Assembly (NCBI RefSeq): GCF_020991375.1
Contig: NZ_JAJLQZ010000031.1
Location: 1 to 45,861, forward strand
Direction of reading: 5' to 3'
DNA length: 45,861 nt
From: Glycomyces amatae
Lineage (GTDB): Bacteria > Actinomycetota > Actinomycetes > Mycobacteriales > Micromonosporaceae
In this document: positions 35,484-42,757 of the stretch, piece after piece
Layout of the letters: each line of letters opens with the position of its first letter
How positions within the stretch are numbered: the first letter of the stretch is position 1
Program-made: the position numbers and the translations under genes
The notes under the pieces: model-generated
Told to the model about the DNA's origin: nothing
Database searches by the model: none
The model's input: only the letters and a program-made list of their open reading frames with translations

Positions 35484-38400
35484 TCAGAAGTCGAAGACGG
35501 CGCCGCGCGCGGCGGCCCCGTCGGTCTCGGGCGCGGCCGCGGCGGGCGCCTCGGGGTCCGCCAGCACCGCGTCCACGGTCTCCAACAGGGTGTCCACGAA
35601 GGACTTCGCGGTCCGCTCGTGGAACAGCCGCGAGTTGTACGCCCAGGTCGCGGTCAGGTTCCCGGTGCCCGCGAACTGGAGGTTGAGGTCGAACATGCTC
35701 GCGGCGCTGGCGGAGTCGTCCTGCCGGGCGGTCCCGCCCAGGCACGGCCGCCCCGCGCCCGCGGCCTCGCCGTAGGCCAGCATCGTGTCGAACAGCGGGT
35801 TGCGGCTGAAGTCGCGCTCGCCGCCGGTCTTCGCCACCAGCTCGTCGAACTGGTAGTCCGCGTTGGTGAACGCCGCGATCACGTCCTCGCGGACCTCCCG
35901 CAGCAGCGCCGTGAACGACAGCCCCGGCCGCACGGCGGCGCGCAGGCACAGCGTGTTCGCGAACATCCCGGCCACGTCCTCGACGTCGCCGACGCCGCGC
36001 CCGTCCACCGGCAGCCCCGCCGTGAGGTCGGTCTGACCCGTGATGCGGTGCAGGAACACGAAGTACGCCGCCGCCAGGGCGTGGAAGAGGGTCGCGCCCT
36101 CGCGCTTCGCCAGCTCCCGCAGGCCCGCGGTGCGGGCGGCGCCGAGCTCGAAGCCGATCCTGGCGCCGTCGTACTCGCGCACCGGGCCCCGGGGCCGGTC
36201 GGTGGGCAGTTCGAGCGGCGCGGGCGGCTCCGCGAAGGCCCGCAGCCAGAACGCCTCCTGCCGCTCCCGCACGGCCGCGCCGCCCTCGCCCTGCTGCCAC
36301 ACCGCGTAGTCGCGGTACCGCAGCGGCGGGGCGGGCGGCGCCTCGCCGCGGTAGAGCCGGTCGAGGTCGTCGAGCAGCAGCTCCAGGGAGCGGCCGTCGA
36401 CCGCGCTGTGGTGGAAGTCGAGGACCACGAGGCGCCCGTCCGCCGAGCGGGCCGCCCGCAGCAGCGGCGGCGCCGACAGGTCGAACGGCCGGGGCCGCCA
36501 CGACTCGGCGTCCTCCAGGACCGCCACGGCGACGTCCACCTCCTCGTGGACGCGCTGGTACGTCTCGCTCCCCATCTGCACGAACCCGGTCCGCAGCGCC
36601 TCGTGGCGGGCGGCGAGCGCCCGCAGGGCCGCCTCCAGCCGCCCGTGGTCGACCGGTTCGGGGAGCCGGATCCGCACCGGGAGGTTGTAGTGGGTCGCGG
36701 CCTCGTCCTTGAACTGCTCCGCGATGACGCGCCGCTGCTGGGCCGAGACGGGGTAGACCGCCCGCTCGGGCGCCCGGACCACCGGCGGCAGCCCGTCGGC
36801 GCCCGCCCCGGCGCCGCGGACCAGCGCCGCGATCCGGCGGGGCGTGGGATGGGCGAGGAGCTTCGGGGCGGGGAGGCGCACCCCGAGCTCGCGGTGGATC
36901 CGCCCGGCCACGACCGCGGTGGTCAGCGACGAGACGCCGAGCCCGAACAGGTCGTCGTCCAGGCCGACCGCGGTGCCCAGGGCCTCGCGCCACATCGCCG
37001 CGACCGCGCGCTCGACGGCGTCCCCTTCGCCGCCGTCGACCGCCTCCGCGTCCGGGGCCTCCGGTTCGAGGCGGCGCAGCGCGGCCCGGTCGATCTTCCC
37101 GCTCCGGTTGAGCGGCATGGCGTCCAGCGCGGTGAACACCGCAGGGACCATGTAGTCCGGCAGGGTCCGGCCCAGCGCCTCGCGGAGCTCCTCGGCCGAG
37201 AGCTCGCGGTCGGCGGTGTAGTGCGCGCACAGGTACTTCTCGCCCTGGCGCGTCCGCACCAGCACCGCCGACTGGCGCACGCCGTCGAGCGCGTTGAGGT
37301 GCTGCTCGACCTCGCCCGGCTCGATCCGGAAGCCCCGGATCTTCACCTGGTTGTCCACCCTGCCGAGGAAGTCGAGGGTGCCGTCGGGGAGCCACCGCAC
37401 GAGGTCGCCCGTGGCGTAGCGGCGCCCGCCCGGCGCGAACGGGTCCTCGCCGAAGACGCCCGCGGTCAGCTCCGGCCGGTTCCGGTACCCGTCCGCGACG
37501 CCGTCCCCGCCCACGTGCAGCTCGCCGGGCAGCCCGACCGGCTGCGGCCGGAGCCGGGCGTCGAGCACGTACGCGGTCGAGTTCGGGACCGCCCGGCCGA
37601 TCGGCACCCTGCCCTCGGGCGCCGCCGCGATCCGGTGCGCGGTCGAGAACGTGGTGTTCTCGGTGGGGCCGTAGCCGTTGACCACCTCCAGATCCGGGCA
37701 GGCGGCCATGAGCGCCGCGATGTGCGGCCCCGAGAGCACGTCGCCGCCCGCGATGACCTGCCGCAGCGGCGCGAAGATCGCGGGGTCCTGGTCGACCAGG
37801 AGGTGCAGGAGCGGCGCCGTCAGCCACATCGTGGTGATCCGGTGCGCCGCGATCCGCTCGCCGAGCGCGGCCGCGTCGAGCAGCGTCTCGTCCGGCACCA
37901 GCGCGATCGACCCGCCGTTCAGCAGCGGGCCCCACAGCTCCATGGTGGTGACGTCGAAGACGATCGCGCACGTCTGGAGCAGCCGCGTCCGGGGCGACAG
38001 GTCCAGGTAGTCGCAGCTGGTCGCCAGCCGGACCACGCCGCGGTGGGGGACCACCACGCCCTTGGGGTTCCCGGTGGACCCGGAGGTGTAGATGACGTAC
38101 GCGGTGTCGCCCGGCAGGACCCGCGGCACCGGCACCGGCCCGCCGTCCCCGTGGGGCCCGGCGGCGTCGACCACGGTGGCGCCGTGGGCGTCGGGGGCCT
38201 CGACCCCGGCGGTGACCAGCACCGAGACGGCGCAGTCCTCCAGCAGGAACGCCCGCCGGTCCGCCGGGTAGGCGGGGTCCACCGGCACGTAGGCCGCCCC
38301 GCACTTGAGGATCGCGAGGGTCGCCACGACCATCTGCGGGACCTTGTCCGCCAGCAGCGCCACATGGTCCCCGACCGCGACGCCGTGGCGCATGAGCGTG

Positions 38401-39137
38401 CGCGCCAACGCGTCCGAGCGCTCGTCCAGTTCCGCGTAGGACAGCGCCTCGTCGTCCCGCACCACCGCGAGCCGCTCCGGCCCCGCGGCGACCCGCGCCT
38501 TGAACAGCTCGATGAGCGTCGCGTCGCGCGGGTAGTCCGTGGGCGGCGGGTTGAAGCCCGCGATCCTCTGCCGCTCTTCGGGAGTGAGGATCTCCAGCGC
38601 CCCGACGGCGGTGCCGGGGGCCTCGACCAGGGCCCGGAGCACCTGCGCGAGGTGCCCGAGCGCCCGGGCGGTCCACCCGGGGTCGTCGCCGTGCGAGTGC
38701 CCGACCGCGGTCAGCGTCAGCTCCGGACCCGCGGCGGCGCCGCCGAACACGAGCCCGCGCCCGCCCGGATGCGCGGTCTCGCCGAGCAGGTCCACGCCGA
38801 GCGCGCAGGTCTCGGCGTCGGCCTCCTGCTCGCGCACGGCGCAGTCGCCGATCGGCGCGTCCGCGGGGAACTCGCCGCCGACCGTCCGCGCAGCGCCGTC
38901 CGCTCCGGTCACGGCGACCGCGAACGCGCTGCGGCCGCTGTACCTGGCCCCCAGCAGCGCCGCCGCCGTCACCAGGAGCGCGTCGAACCCGGGCGCGTCC
39001 AGGCGCAGCGTCAGGCGCTCGCGGACCGGTGCGCAGCCGCCGGGCCCGCACTCGCCGTGGAGGGCCAGCGCCCGGTCGAGGTCGTCGCTGTTGTAACCGG
39101 CGCTGTCGTGGTCAGCGCTGTCGTAATCGGTGCTCAT
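35484..39137 (-). CDS. Nonribosomal peptide synthetase 1: partial C - A - T - C, 1217 aa
   Basis: ATG 39137 overlaps the stop of the ATP-grasp gene (ATGA) and has RBS gaggag. Residues 1-190 look like a shortened remnant of a C-domain end. The A domain spans about 205-690 (YVIYTSGSTGNPKG, NGYGPTENTT, YATGDLVRW, SGKIDR). Pocket residues read by eye, D395 V396 M399 W438 I462 G464 G488 T496 F497 K681, resemble Val codes (DAFWIGGTFK), so a branched aliphatic residue is likely. T domain: GLGVSSL, Ser737; Val-Ser replaces the usual Gly-His/Asp. The full C domain (about 790-1195) has an intact HHSAVDG (909-915). It presumably starts the chain and condenses it with the Ser on NRPS-2. The gap to NRPS-2 is 35 bases. 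Confidence 0.93.
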   Translation of the reverse strand: MSTDYDSADHDSAGYNSDDLDRALALHGECGPGGCAPVRERLTLRLDAPGFDALLVTAAALLGARYSGRSAFAVAVTGADGAARTVGGEFPADAPIGDCAVREQEADAETCALGVDLLGETAHPGGRGLVFGGAAAGPELTLTAVGHSHGDDPGWTARALGHLAQVLRALVEAPGTAVGALEILTPEERQRIAGFNPPPTDYPRDATLIELFKARVAAGPERLAVVRDDEALSYAELDERSDALARTLMRHGVAVGDHVALLADKVPQMVVATLAILKCGAAYVPVDPAYPADRRAFLLEDCAVSVLVTAGVEAPDAHGATVVDAAGPHGDGGPVPVPRVLPGDTAYVIYTSGSTGNPKGVVVPHRGVVRLATSCDYLDLSPRTRLLQTCAIVFDVTTMELWGPLLNGGSIALVPDETLLDAAALGERIAAHRITTMWLTAPLLHLLVDQDPAIFAPLRQVIAGGDVLSGPHIAALMAACPDLEVVNGYGPTENTTFSTAHRIAAAPEGRVPIGRAVPNSTAYVLDARLRPQPVGLPGELHVGGDGVADGYRNRPELTAGVFGEDPFAPGGRRYATGDLVRWLPDGTLDFLGRVDNQVKIRGFRIEPGEVEQHLNALDGVRQSAVLVRTRQGEKYLCAHYTADRELSAEELREALGRTLPDYMVPAVFTALDAMPLNRSGKIDRAALRRLEPEAPDAEAVDGGEGDAVERAVAAMWREALGTAVGLDDDLFGLGVSSLTTAVVAGRIHRELGVRLPAPKLLAHPTPRRIAALVRGAGAGADGLPPVVRAPERAVYPVSAQQRRVIAEQFKDEAATHYNLPVRIRLPEPVDHGRLEAALRALAARHEALRTGFVQMGSETYQRVHEEVDVAVAVLEDAESWRPRPFDLSAPPLLRAARSADGRLVVLDFHHSAVDGRSLELLLDDLDRLYRGEAPPAPPLRYRDYAVWQQGEGGAAVRERQEAFWLRAFAEPPAPLELPTDRPRGPVREYDGARIGFELGAARTAGLRELAKREGATLFHALAAAYFVFLHRITGQTDLTAGLPVDGRGVGDVEDVAGMFANTLCLRAAVRPGLSFTALLREVREDVIAAFTNADYQFDELVAKTGGERDFSRNPLFDTMLAYGEAAGAGRPCLGGTARQDDSASAASMFDLNLQFAGTGNLTATWAYNSRLFHERTAKSFVDTLLETVDAVLADPEAPAAAAPETDGAAARGAVFDF

Positions 39138-40387
39138 GATCGGATCTCCTCACTCAGCTCTCGTTCTGCCGACACGTAGCGGGGGCGCGCGGTCGCGGCG
39201 ATCCGGCGGATCGTCCGCGCGAGCGCGCGGTGGTCGGGGGCGGTGCCGTAGACCACGGCGAGGCATTCCTGGGTCCCCTTGCGCCAGTCCAGGACCCGTC
39301 CCGGCGCGGCCCGCAGGTCCACATGGGTCACGCCCGGGACCTGGAGCAGCTCATCGATCCCGTCGAGGCGCTCGAGCAGCGCCCGGTACGGCGGCGCGGC
39401 CAGGTAGTGCCGGAAGGCCACCCGCCCGTACGCCGGGGCCCGCGTCGCGACCGGCAGGCCGAGCGCCGCCGCGATCGCGTCGCGCAGCAGGTCGGGGCCG
39501 CCGGCGCGCAGGTGGACGTCGCCGACGTAGCCGCCGAGCCGCCCGTTCACCTCGACGATCCGCGGCCCCTCGGGGGTCAGCTTCACCTCGGTGTGGACCG
39601 CGCCCCAGCGCACGCCCAGTGCCAGGACCGCGGCCTCGGCGCAGGCCGCGACCCGGTCCCGCACGGGCGCCGGCAGCGTCGACGGGGCGAACTGCCCGGT
39701 CTCTCGGAACGGCGGCGCGAGCGGGAGCTTCCCGGTCACGTACGAGGCCGCGACCTCGCCGTCGACCACCACGGACTCGACGGACACGAAGTCGCCCCAC
39801 GCCGGGCCGGCCGCGTCCGGATCGCCCCGGAGCAGTTCCTCCAGGGTGAACCGGCCGCCGGCGCTCCGCAGGGCCCGCTCGGCCTCCGCGACGGTGCGGA
39901 TCAGGTGTGTCTCAGCGCTGGCGGCGCCTTTCCTGGGTTTGAGCACGGCGGGAAGCCCGACGTCGCGGACCGCGGACTCCAGGTCGTCGGGGGAGTCCAC
40001 AGCGGCATGGCGAGTGGCGTCGACTCCGGCGCGGCGCAATGCGTTCCGCTGCGCCGACTTATCGGTGAGCAGCATTGCGGTCGCGCTATCGTGAAAGCGG
40101 AGTCCGCACTGGTCTGCGGCTTTCGCCGTCAATTCGAGCTGGAACTCGCTGAACGTCGTGAGGCCGTCCGCGCCGAGTGCGCGCACGACTTTCCGTATGT
40201 CGTCGGCGCTCGGATCCGCTATGGCGATGACGGTCCCGGATTGGTGGAGCTGGTCGAGGTGTCGAGCGACGTGCGCATTCGAGGGATCGCATACGAATAC
40301 GATGTCGCAGGTGTCATGAGCAGCAGTGGCTATGTCCACGGGGCCGGCGGCGCCGACGTCGTAGACGACCACGAGTTGTTGTTTCAT
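39134..40387 (-). CDS. ATP-grasp ligase (cluster enzyme 1), 417 aa
   Basis: The start at ATG 40387 (MKQQLVVVYDVG) fits domain length; the RBS is weak. The N-terminal pre-ATP-grasp Rossmann-like domain spans about 1-100. The ATP-binding Lys lies in VLKPRKGAASAETHLI (about 147-162). The metal site is HTEVKLTPEGPRIVEVNGRLGG (its Glu-Asn pair near 270-275). Such enzymes activate a carboxylate as acyl phosphate and join it to an amine, as in amino-acid ligases and D-Ala-D-Ala ligase. It is the first gene of the NRPS operon and coupled by a 4-base overlap to NRPS-1, so it probably makes an amide bond in a precursor or the final product. Confidence 0.9.
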   Translation of the reverse strand: MKQQLVVVYDVGAAGPVDIATAAHDTCDIVFVCDPSNAHVARHLDQLHQSGTVIAIADPSADDIRKVVRALGADGLTTFSEFQLELTAKAADQCGLRFHDSATAMLLTDKSAQRNALRRAGVDATRHAAVDSPDDLESAVRDVGLPAVLKPRKGAASAETHLIRTVAEAERALRSAGGRFTLEELLRGDPDAAGPAWGDFVSVESVVVDGEVAASYVTGKLPLAPPFRETGQFAPSTLPAPVRDRVAACAEAAVLALGVRWGAVHTEVKLTPEGPRIVEVNGRLGGYVGDVHLRAGGPDLLRDAIAAALGLPVATRAPAYGRVAFRHYLAAPPYRALLERLDGIDELLQVPGVTHVDLRAAPGRVLDWRKGTQECLAVVYGTAPDHRALARTIRRIAATARPRYVSAERELSEEIRS

Positions 40388-40518
40388 TAGAGGAACGCCT
40401 TTGGGAGACAAGAGGGCAGCCCAATGGCCAGTCCAGGGCGGCGGTCGTTGCGACGGCACGCCCTAAAAAAGGTCAGCAGGTGTCGGCTGGGAGGGTGTGG
40501 TTTCGAGGTGGGTGCAAA

Positions 40519-40833
40519 GTGGATCTTGTGATCCGACTAGATAACGGTAGCGCAACAGTCAACTACCCTAGGTACAAGTATATAACAGTGGGATATACAA
40601 ATGATAACGAAATGATATACGAGGCCATCGAAAATGATCTTGGAAAAGCAAGGGCCGCGATATCAGAAGAAAGGACTGGAATTACTCGAGTGGCCATCGA
40701 GTGCAAAGAAATATCAGAGGCCGCAAGCCGGAAAAGCGAACATTATCCACCATGGCATATCTCGATATATGACCCGATATGCGGAAGTGTCCGGCGGCGG
40801 CAGGGCATCGCCCCGGCCCCGAAAATGCGGTAG
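40519..40833 (+). CDS. Possible small low-GC protein of unknown function, 104 aa
   Basis: A 105-codon frame lies in an AT-richer stretch where stop codons should be frequent. GTG 40519 has gaggtggg eight bases upstream. The translation looks protein-like: alternating beta-type KVDLVIRLDNG and YKYITVGYTND segments, then a charged helix (EMIYEAIENDLGKAR), then PPWHISIYDPICG. It is Tyr/Ile-rich and its codon use is unlike the neighbours. The last 15 residues fall in GC-rich sequence. No family is recognised. It may instead be a non-coding regulatory region, so this call is tentative. Confidence 0.35.
   Translation: MDLVIRLDNGSATVNYPRYKYITVGYTNDNEMIYEAIENDLGKARAAISEERTGITRVAIECKEISEAASRKSEHYPPWHISIYDPICGSVRRRQGIAPAPKMR
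40592..40620. promoter_or_regulatory. Direct repeat GATATAC x2, 22 bp apart, in the divergent cluster promoter region
   Basis: GATATAC occurs at 40592-40598 and 40614-40620, exactly two helical turns apart. Nearby are dyads ACTCGA/TCGAGT (40684-40689, 40697-40702) and GCATAT/ATATGC (40755-40760, 40777-40782). Repeats at 11- or 22-bp spacing are typical of SARP-type activator sites. No regulator gene is in the window, so the link is only suggestive. Confidence 0.35.
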
Positions 40834-40870
40834 CTTCCGTCAGACGGCTCGACGAGAGGAGTCCGAACCC

Positions 40871-40912
40871 ATGCGCGAACACCCACTGCCGCAAGGAGAA
40901 CGGCGCCGATGA
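40871..40912 (+). CDS. Putative 13-aa leader peptide (MREHPLPQGERRR) coupled to the ATP-grasp gene
   Basis: ATG 40871 follows a strong RBS, gagaggag at 40854-40861. The 13-codon frame ends in TGA at 40910-40912, overlapping the ATG of the ATP-grasp gene (ATGA). The downstream gene's own RBS (aaggag) lies within it. TAGCTT at 40831-40836 is a possible -10, putting the transcript start just upstream. It could couple or attenuate translation, ending in three Arg codons, or less likely be a peptide substrate. Too short to prove by sequence alone. Confidence 0.4.
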   Translation: MREHPLPQGERRR

Positions 40913-42093
40913 GACGACGTCTGCTGCTCATCGGCATGGGCCGGGTCGGCCGGCCCTACGCCAAGGCCGCCCGCGAACTGGGGATCGACCTGGCGGTGCT
41001 CGACCGGCCCTCGTCCCTCGCGTTCGCGAAGGCGCGCGGCTACCTCGACGACGACCAGATCGGGTATCCGGTCGTCGGCACCTCTACGGCCGCATGGTAC
41101 TCAGGCCTGGCCGAGGTCCTCGCGGCAGGTTCCGTCCACGGCGTCGTCGCGTTCGGCGAGCCGCACGTCACGGCCGCCGCCCTCATCGCCGACGAACTCG
41201 GCCTCCCCGGCCCCGGCCTGCGCGCCGCGGCGGTCTCGCAGGACAAGGCGCTCCAGCGCAGCCTCTTCGCCCGCCACGGCATCCCGCAGCCGGCCTCGAT
41301 CGCGCCGCCGGACCTCGACGTCGCCGCGGCATGGGCCGCCCCCCGCTACCCGGTGATCGCCAAACCCGCCGACGGCACCGGCAGCCGGGGCGTGCGCCTG
41401 GTCGCCGACGAGACCGAGCTCCGGGACTGGCGCACCGAAGGCCCGTTCCTGGTCGAGCAGTACCTCACCGGCCCCGAGTACAGCCTCGAGTGCGTCGTCC
41501 GCCGAGGCGAGATCCTCTTCGCCGAACCGACCCGCAAGACCACCACCGCGCCCCCCTACTACGTCGAACTCGGCCACACCGTCCCCGCCGGCCTCGAGGA
41601 CCCCGGCCCGGCCGAGCACCTCGCCGCGGCCGTCGCCCGAGCGATGGGCATGCGCGACGGCCTGATGCACCTCGAGTTCCGCCTGGAGGACACCGGCCCG
41701 CACCTCATGGAGGTCGCCGTCCGCACCCCCGGCGACCACATCTTCGAGCTCCACGCGCTCGCCCACGGCACCGACCTCTTCGCCGCGGCCGTCGCGGTGG
41801 CCCTCGGCGACGAACCCGACGTCCGCAAGACCCGCTCCGGCGCCGCCGCCGTCCGTTTCCCGACCGCCGAACCCGGCGTCGTCGCCCGCATCGAGGGCGT
41901 CCCCGCCACCAGACGCCTCCCCGAAGTCGCCGACCTCCAGATCGACGTCGCCCCGGGGGACCGCGTGGGCCCCTGCCGCTCCTCCAGGGACCGGGTGGCC
42001 GCCGTCCTCCTCCGGGCCGACGACCTCGAATCCCTCGCCAGGGCCGAGAAGACCGCCGAGGACCTCCTGCGCATCAGGACGACCCCGGAATGA
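40909..42093 (+). CDS. ATP-grasp ligase (cluster enzyme 2), 394 aa
   Basis: ATG 40909 has RBS aaggag. The N-terminal pre-ATP-grasp domain starts RRRLLLIGMGRVGRPYAKAA. ATP-binding motifs are IAKPADGTGSRGVRLV (about 149-164) and FLVEQYLTGPEYSLE (about 181-195). The metal-binding strand MHLEFRL...MEVAVRTPGDH (about 252-275) has EVAVR in place of the more usual E-x-N-x-R, a variation often seen in amino-acid ligase-type ATP-grasp proteins. It is divergent from the NRPS operon across 521 bases. Probable role: ligation of an amino acid or other carboxylate to the NRPS-derived amine. Confidence 0.88.
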   Translation: MRRRLLLIGMGRVGRPYAKAARELGIDLAVLDRPSSLAFAKARGYLDDDQIGYPVVGTSTAAWYSGLAEVLAAGSVHGVVAFGEPHVTAAALIADELGLPGPGLRAAAVSQDKALQRSLFARHGIPQPASIAPPDLDVAAAWAAPRYPVIAKPADGTGSRGVRLVADETELRDWRTEGPFLVEQYLTGPEYSLECVVRRGEILFAEPTRKTTTAPPYYVELGHTVPAGLEDPGPAEHLAAAVARAMGMRDGLMHLEFRLEDTGPHLMEVAVRTPGDHIFELHALAHGTDLFAAAVAVALGDEPDVRKTRSGAAAVRFPTAEPGVVARIEGVPATRRLPEVADLQIDVAPGDRVGPCRSSRDRVAAVLLRADDLESLARAEKTAEDLLRIRTTPE

Positions 42094-42757
42094 CGAGAGG
42101 GCTGCGGAGCCGGACGCGCCTCGCTGCACGGGCAAGCCGATCACGAGGGGCGGCACCACCGCACTGACCGCCGTCCCCGTCGTCTGGACGACCGTGGAGT
42201 GCCCTTCTACGAGCAGCCCCAGTAAGGGGGCACCGGCGGCTCCGCAACGGCCTACCGCCGCGACACCGCCGAGCATCAGAACCGCCCGCTCGGCGAGGCG
42301 GTCTCCGCATCCGAAAACAGAGCGCCACCGGCCCCTGAAAGCACTGAAGCCCCGGCAAGGCCGAGGCTTCTGAACTGTGTATCTACTTGTACACCTAATC
42401 GGGGGTCTTTCGAGGCCCGACCCCACGGCCCAGCGTCTCCTCGAAAATCGAGGGATGTAATGGTTAGCCCTGCCGATCTGAACGCCTGCTCAGTGGGAGT
42501 GCGTCCGTGGCGCTTCAATCGATCACGGCCACGGTGCGACAGGCTAGTTGAGTCGGAACTATAGCTGATCGGAAAATCACTAGCTATTTTCTCTTGGGTA
42601 TTAAGTCGGAAATCTCAATTGTCCCACAAAGACCAGTTGTCTAAGAGGGTCACTTTCAGATCAAAATACCCTGCTGGAAGCCGCCAGAAGCTGATATACT
42701 GATGCACCTTCATGCATGTATTCTCACCGTGACCCTTCTTGATGGAGAACTTGTCGT
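42094..42757. other. Gene-free junction where GC content drops; promoter of the AT-rich islet
   Basis: 664 bases without a convincing gene. The first about 450 are GC-rich. From about 42540 the DNA becomes AT-rich. Small hairpins lie at 42402-42424 (GGGGTC/GACCCC) and 42439-42453 (CCTCGA-aaa-TCGAGG); neither has a T-tract. TATACT at 42695-42700 is a good -10 for the gene at 42758, and tggagaac supplies its RBS. No direct repeat or attachment site was found by eye. Confidence 0.5.

Noticed and set aside
30286..35775. A plus-strand frame of 1829 codons opposite NRPS-2
   Set aside because: It is the mirror frame of high-GC coding sequence, with His/Arg/Val-rich composition, no RBS and no domain motifs.
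30259..39051. A single minus-strand frame of 2930 codons that looks like one giant NRPS
   Set aside because: Upstream of about 35448 this frame encodes Arg/Gly/Ala-rich nonsense, while the real NRPS-1 lies in another frame ending at 35484. The two proteins are separate, each with its own start.
39051..39137. Alternative NRPS-1 start downstream of the repetitive SADHDSAGYNSDD N-terminus
   Set aside because: ATG 39137 has a good RBS (gaggag) and an ATGA overlap with the ATP-grasp gene, so the acidic N-terminus is probably real.
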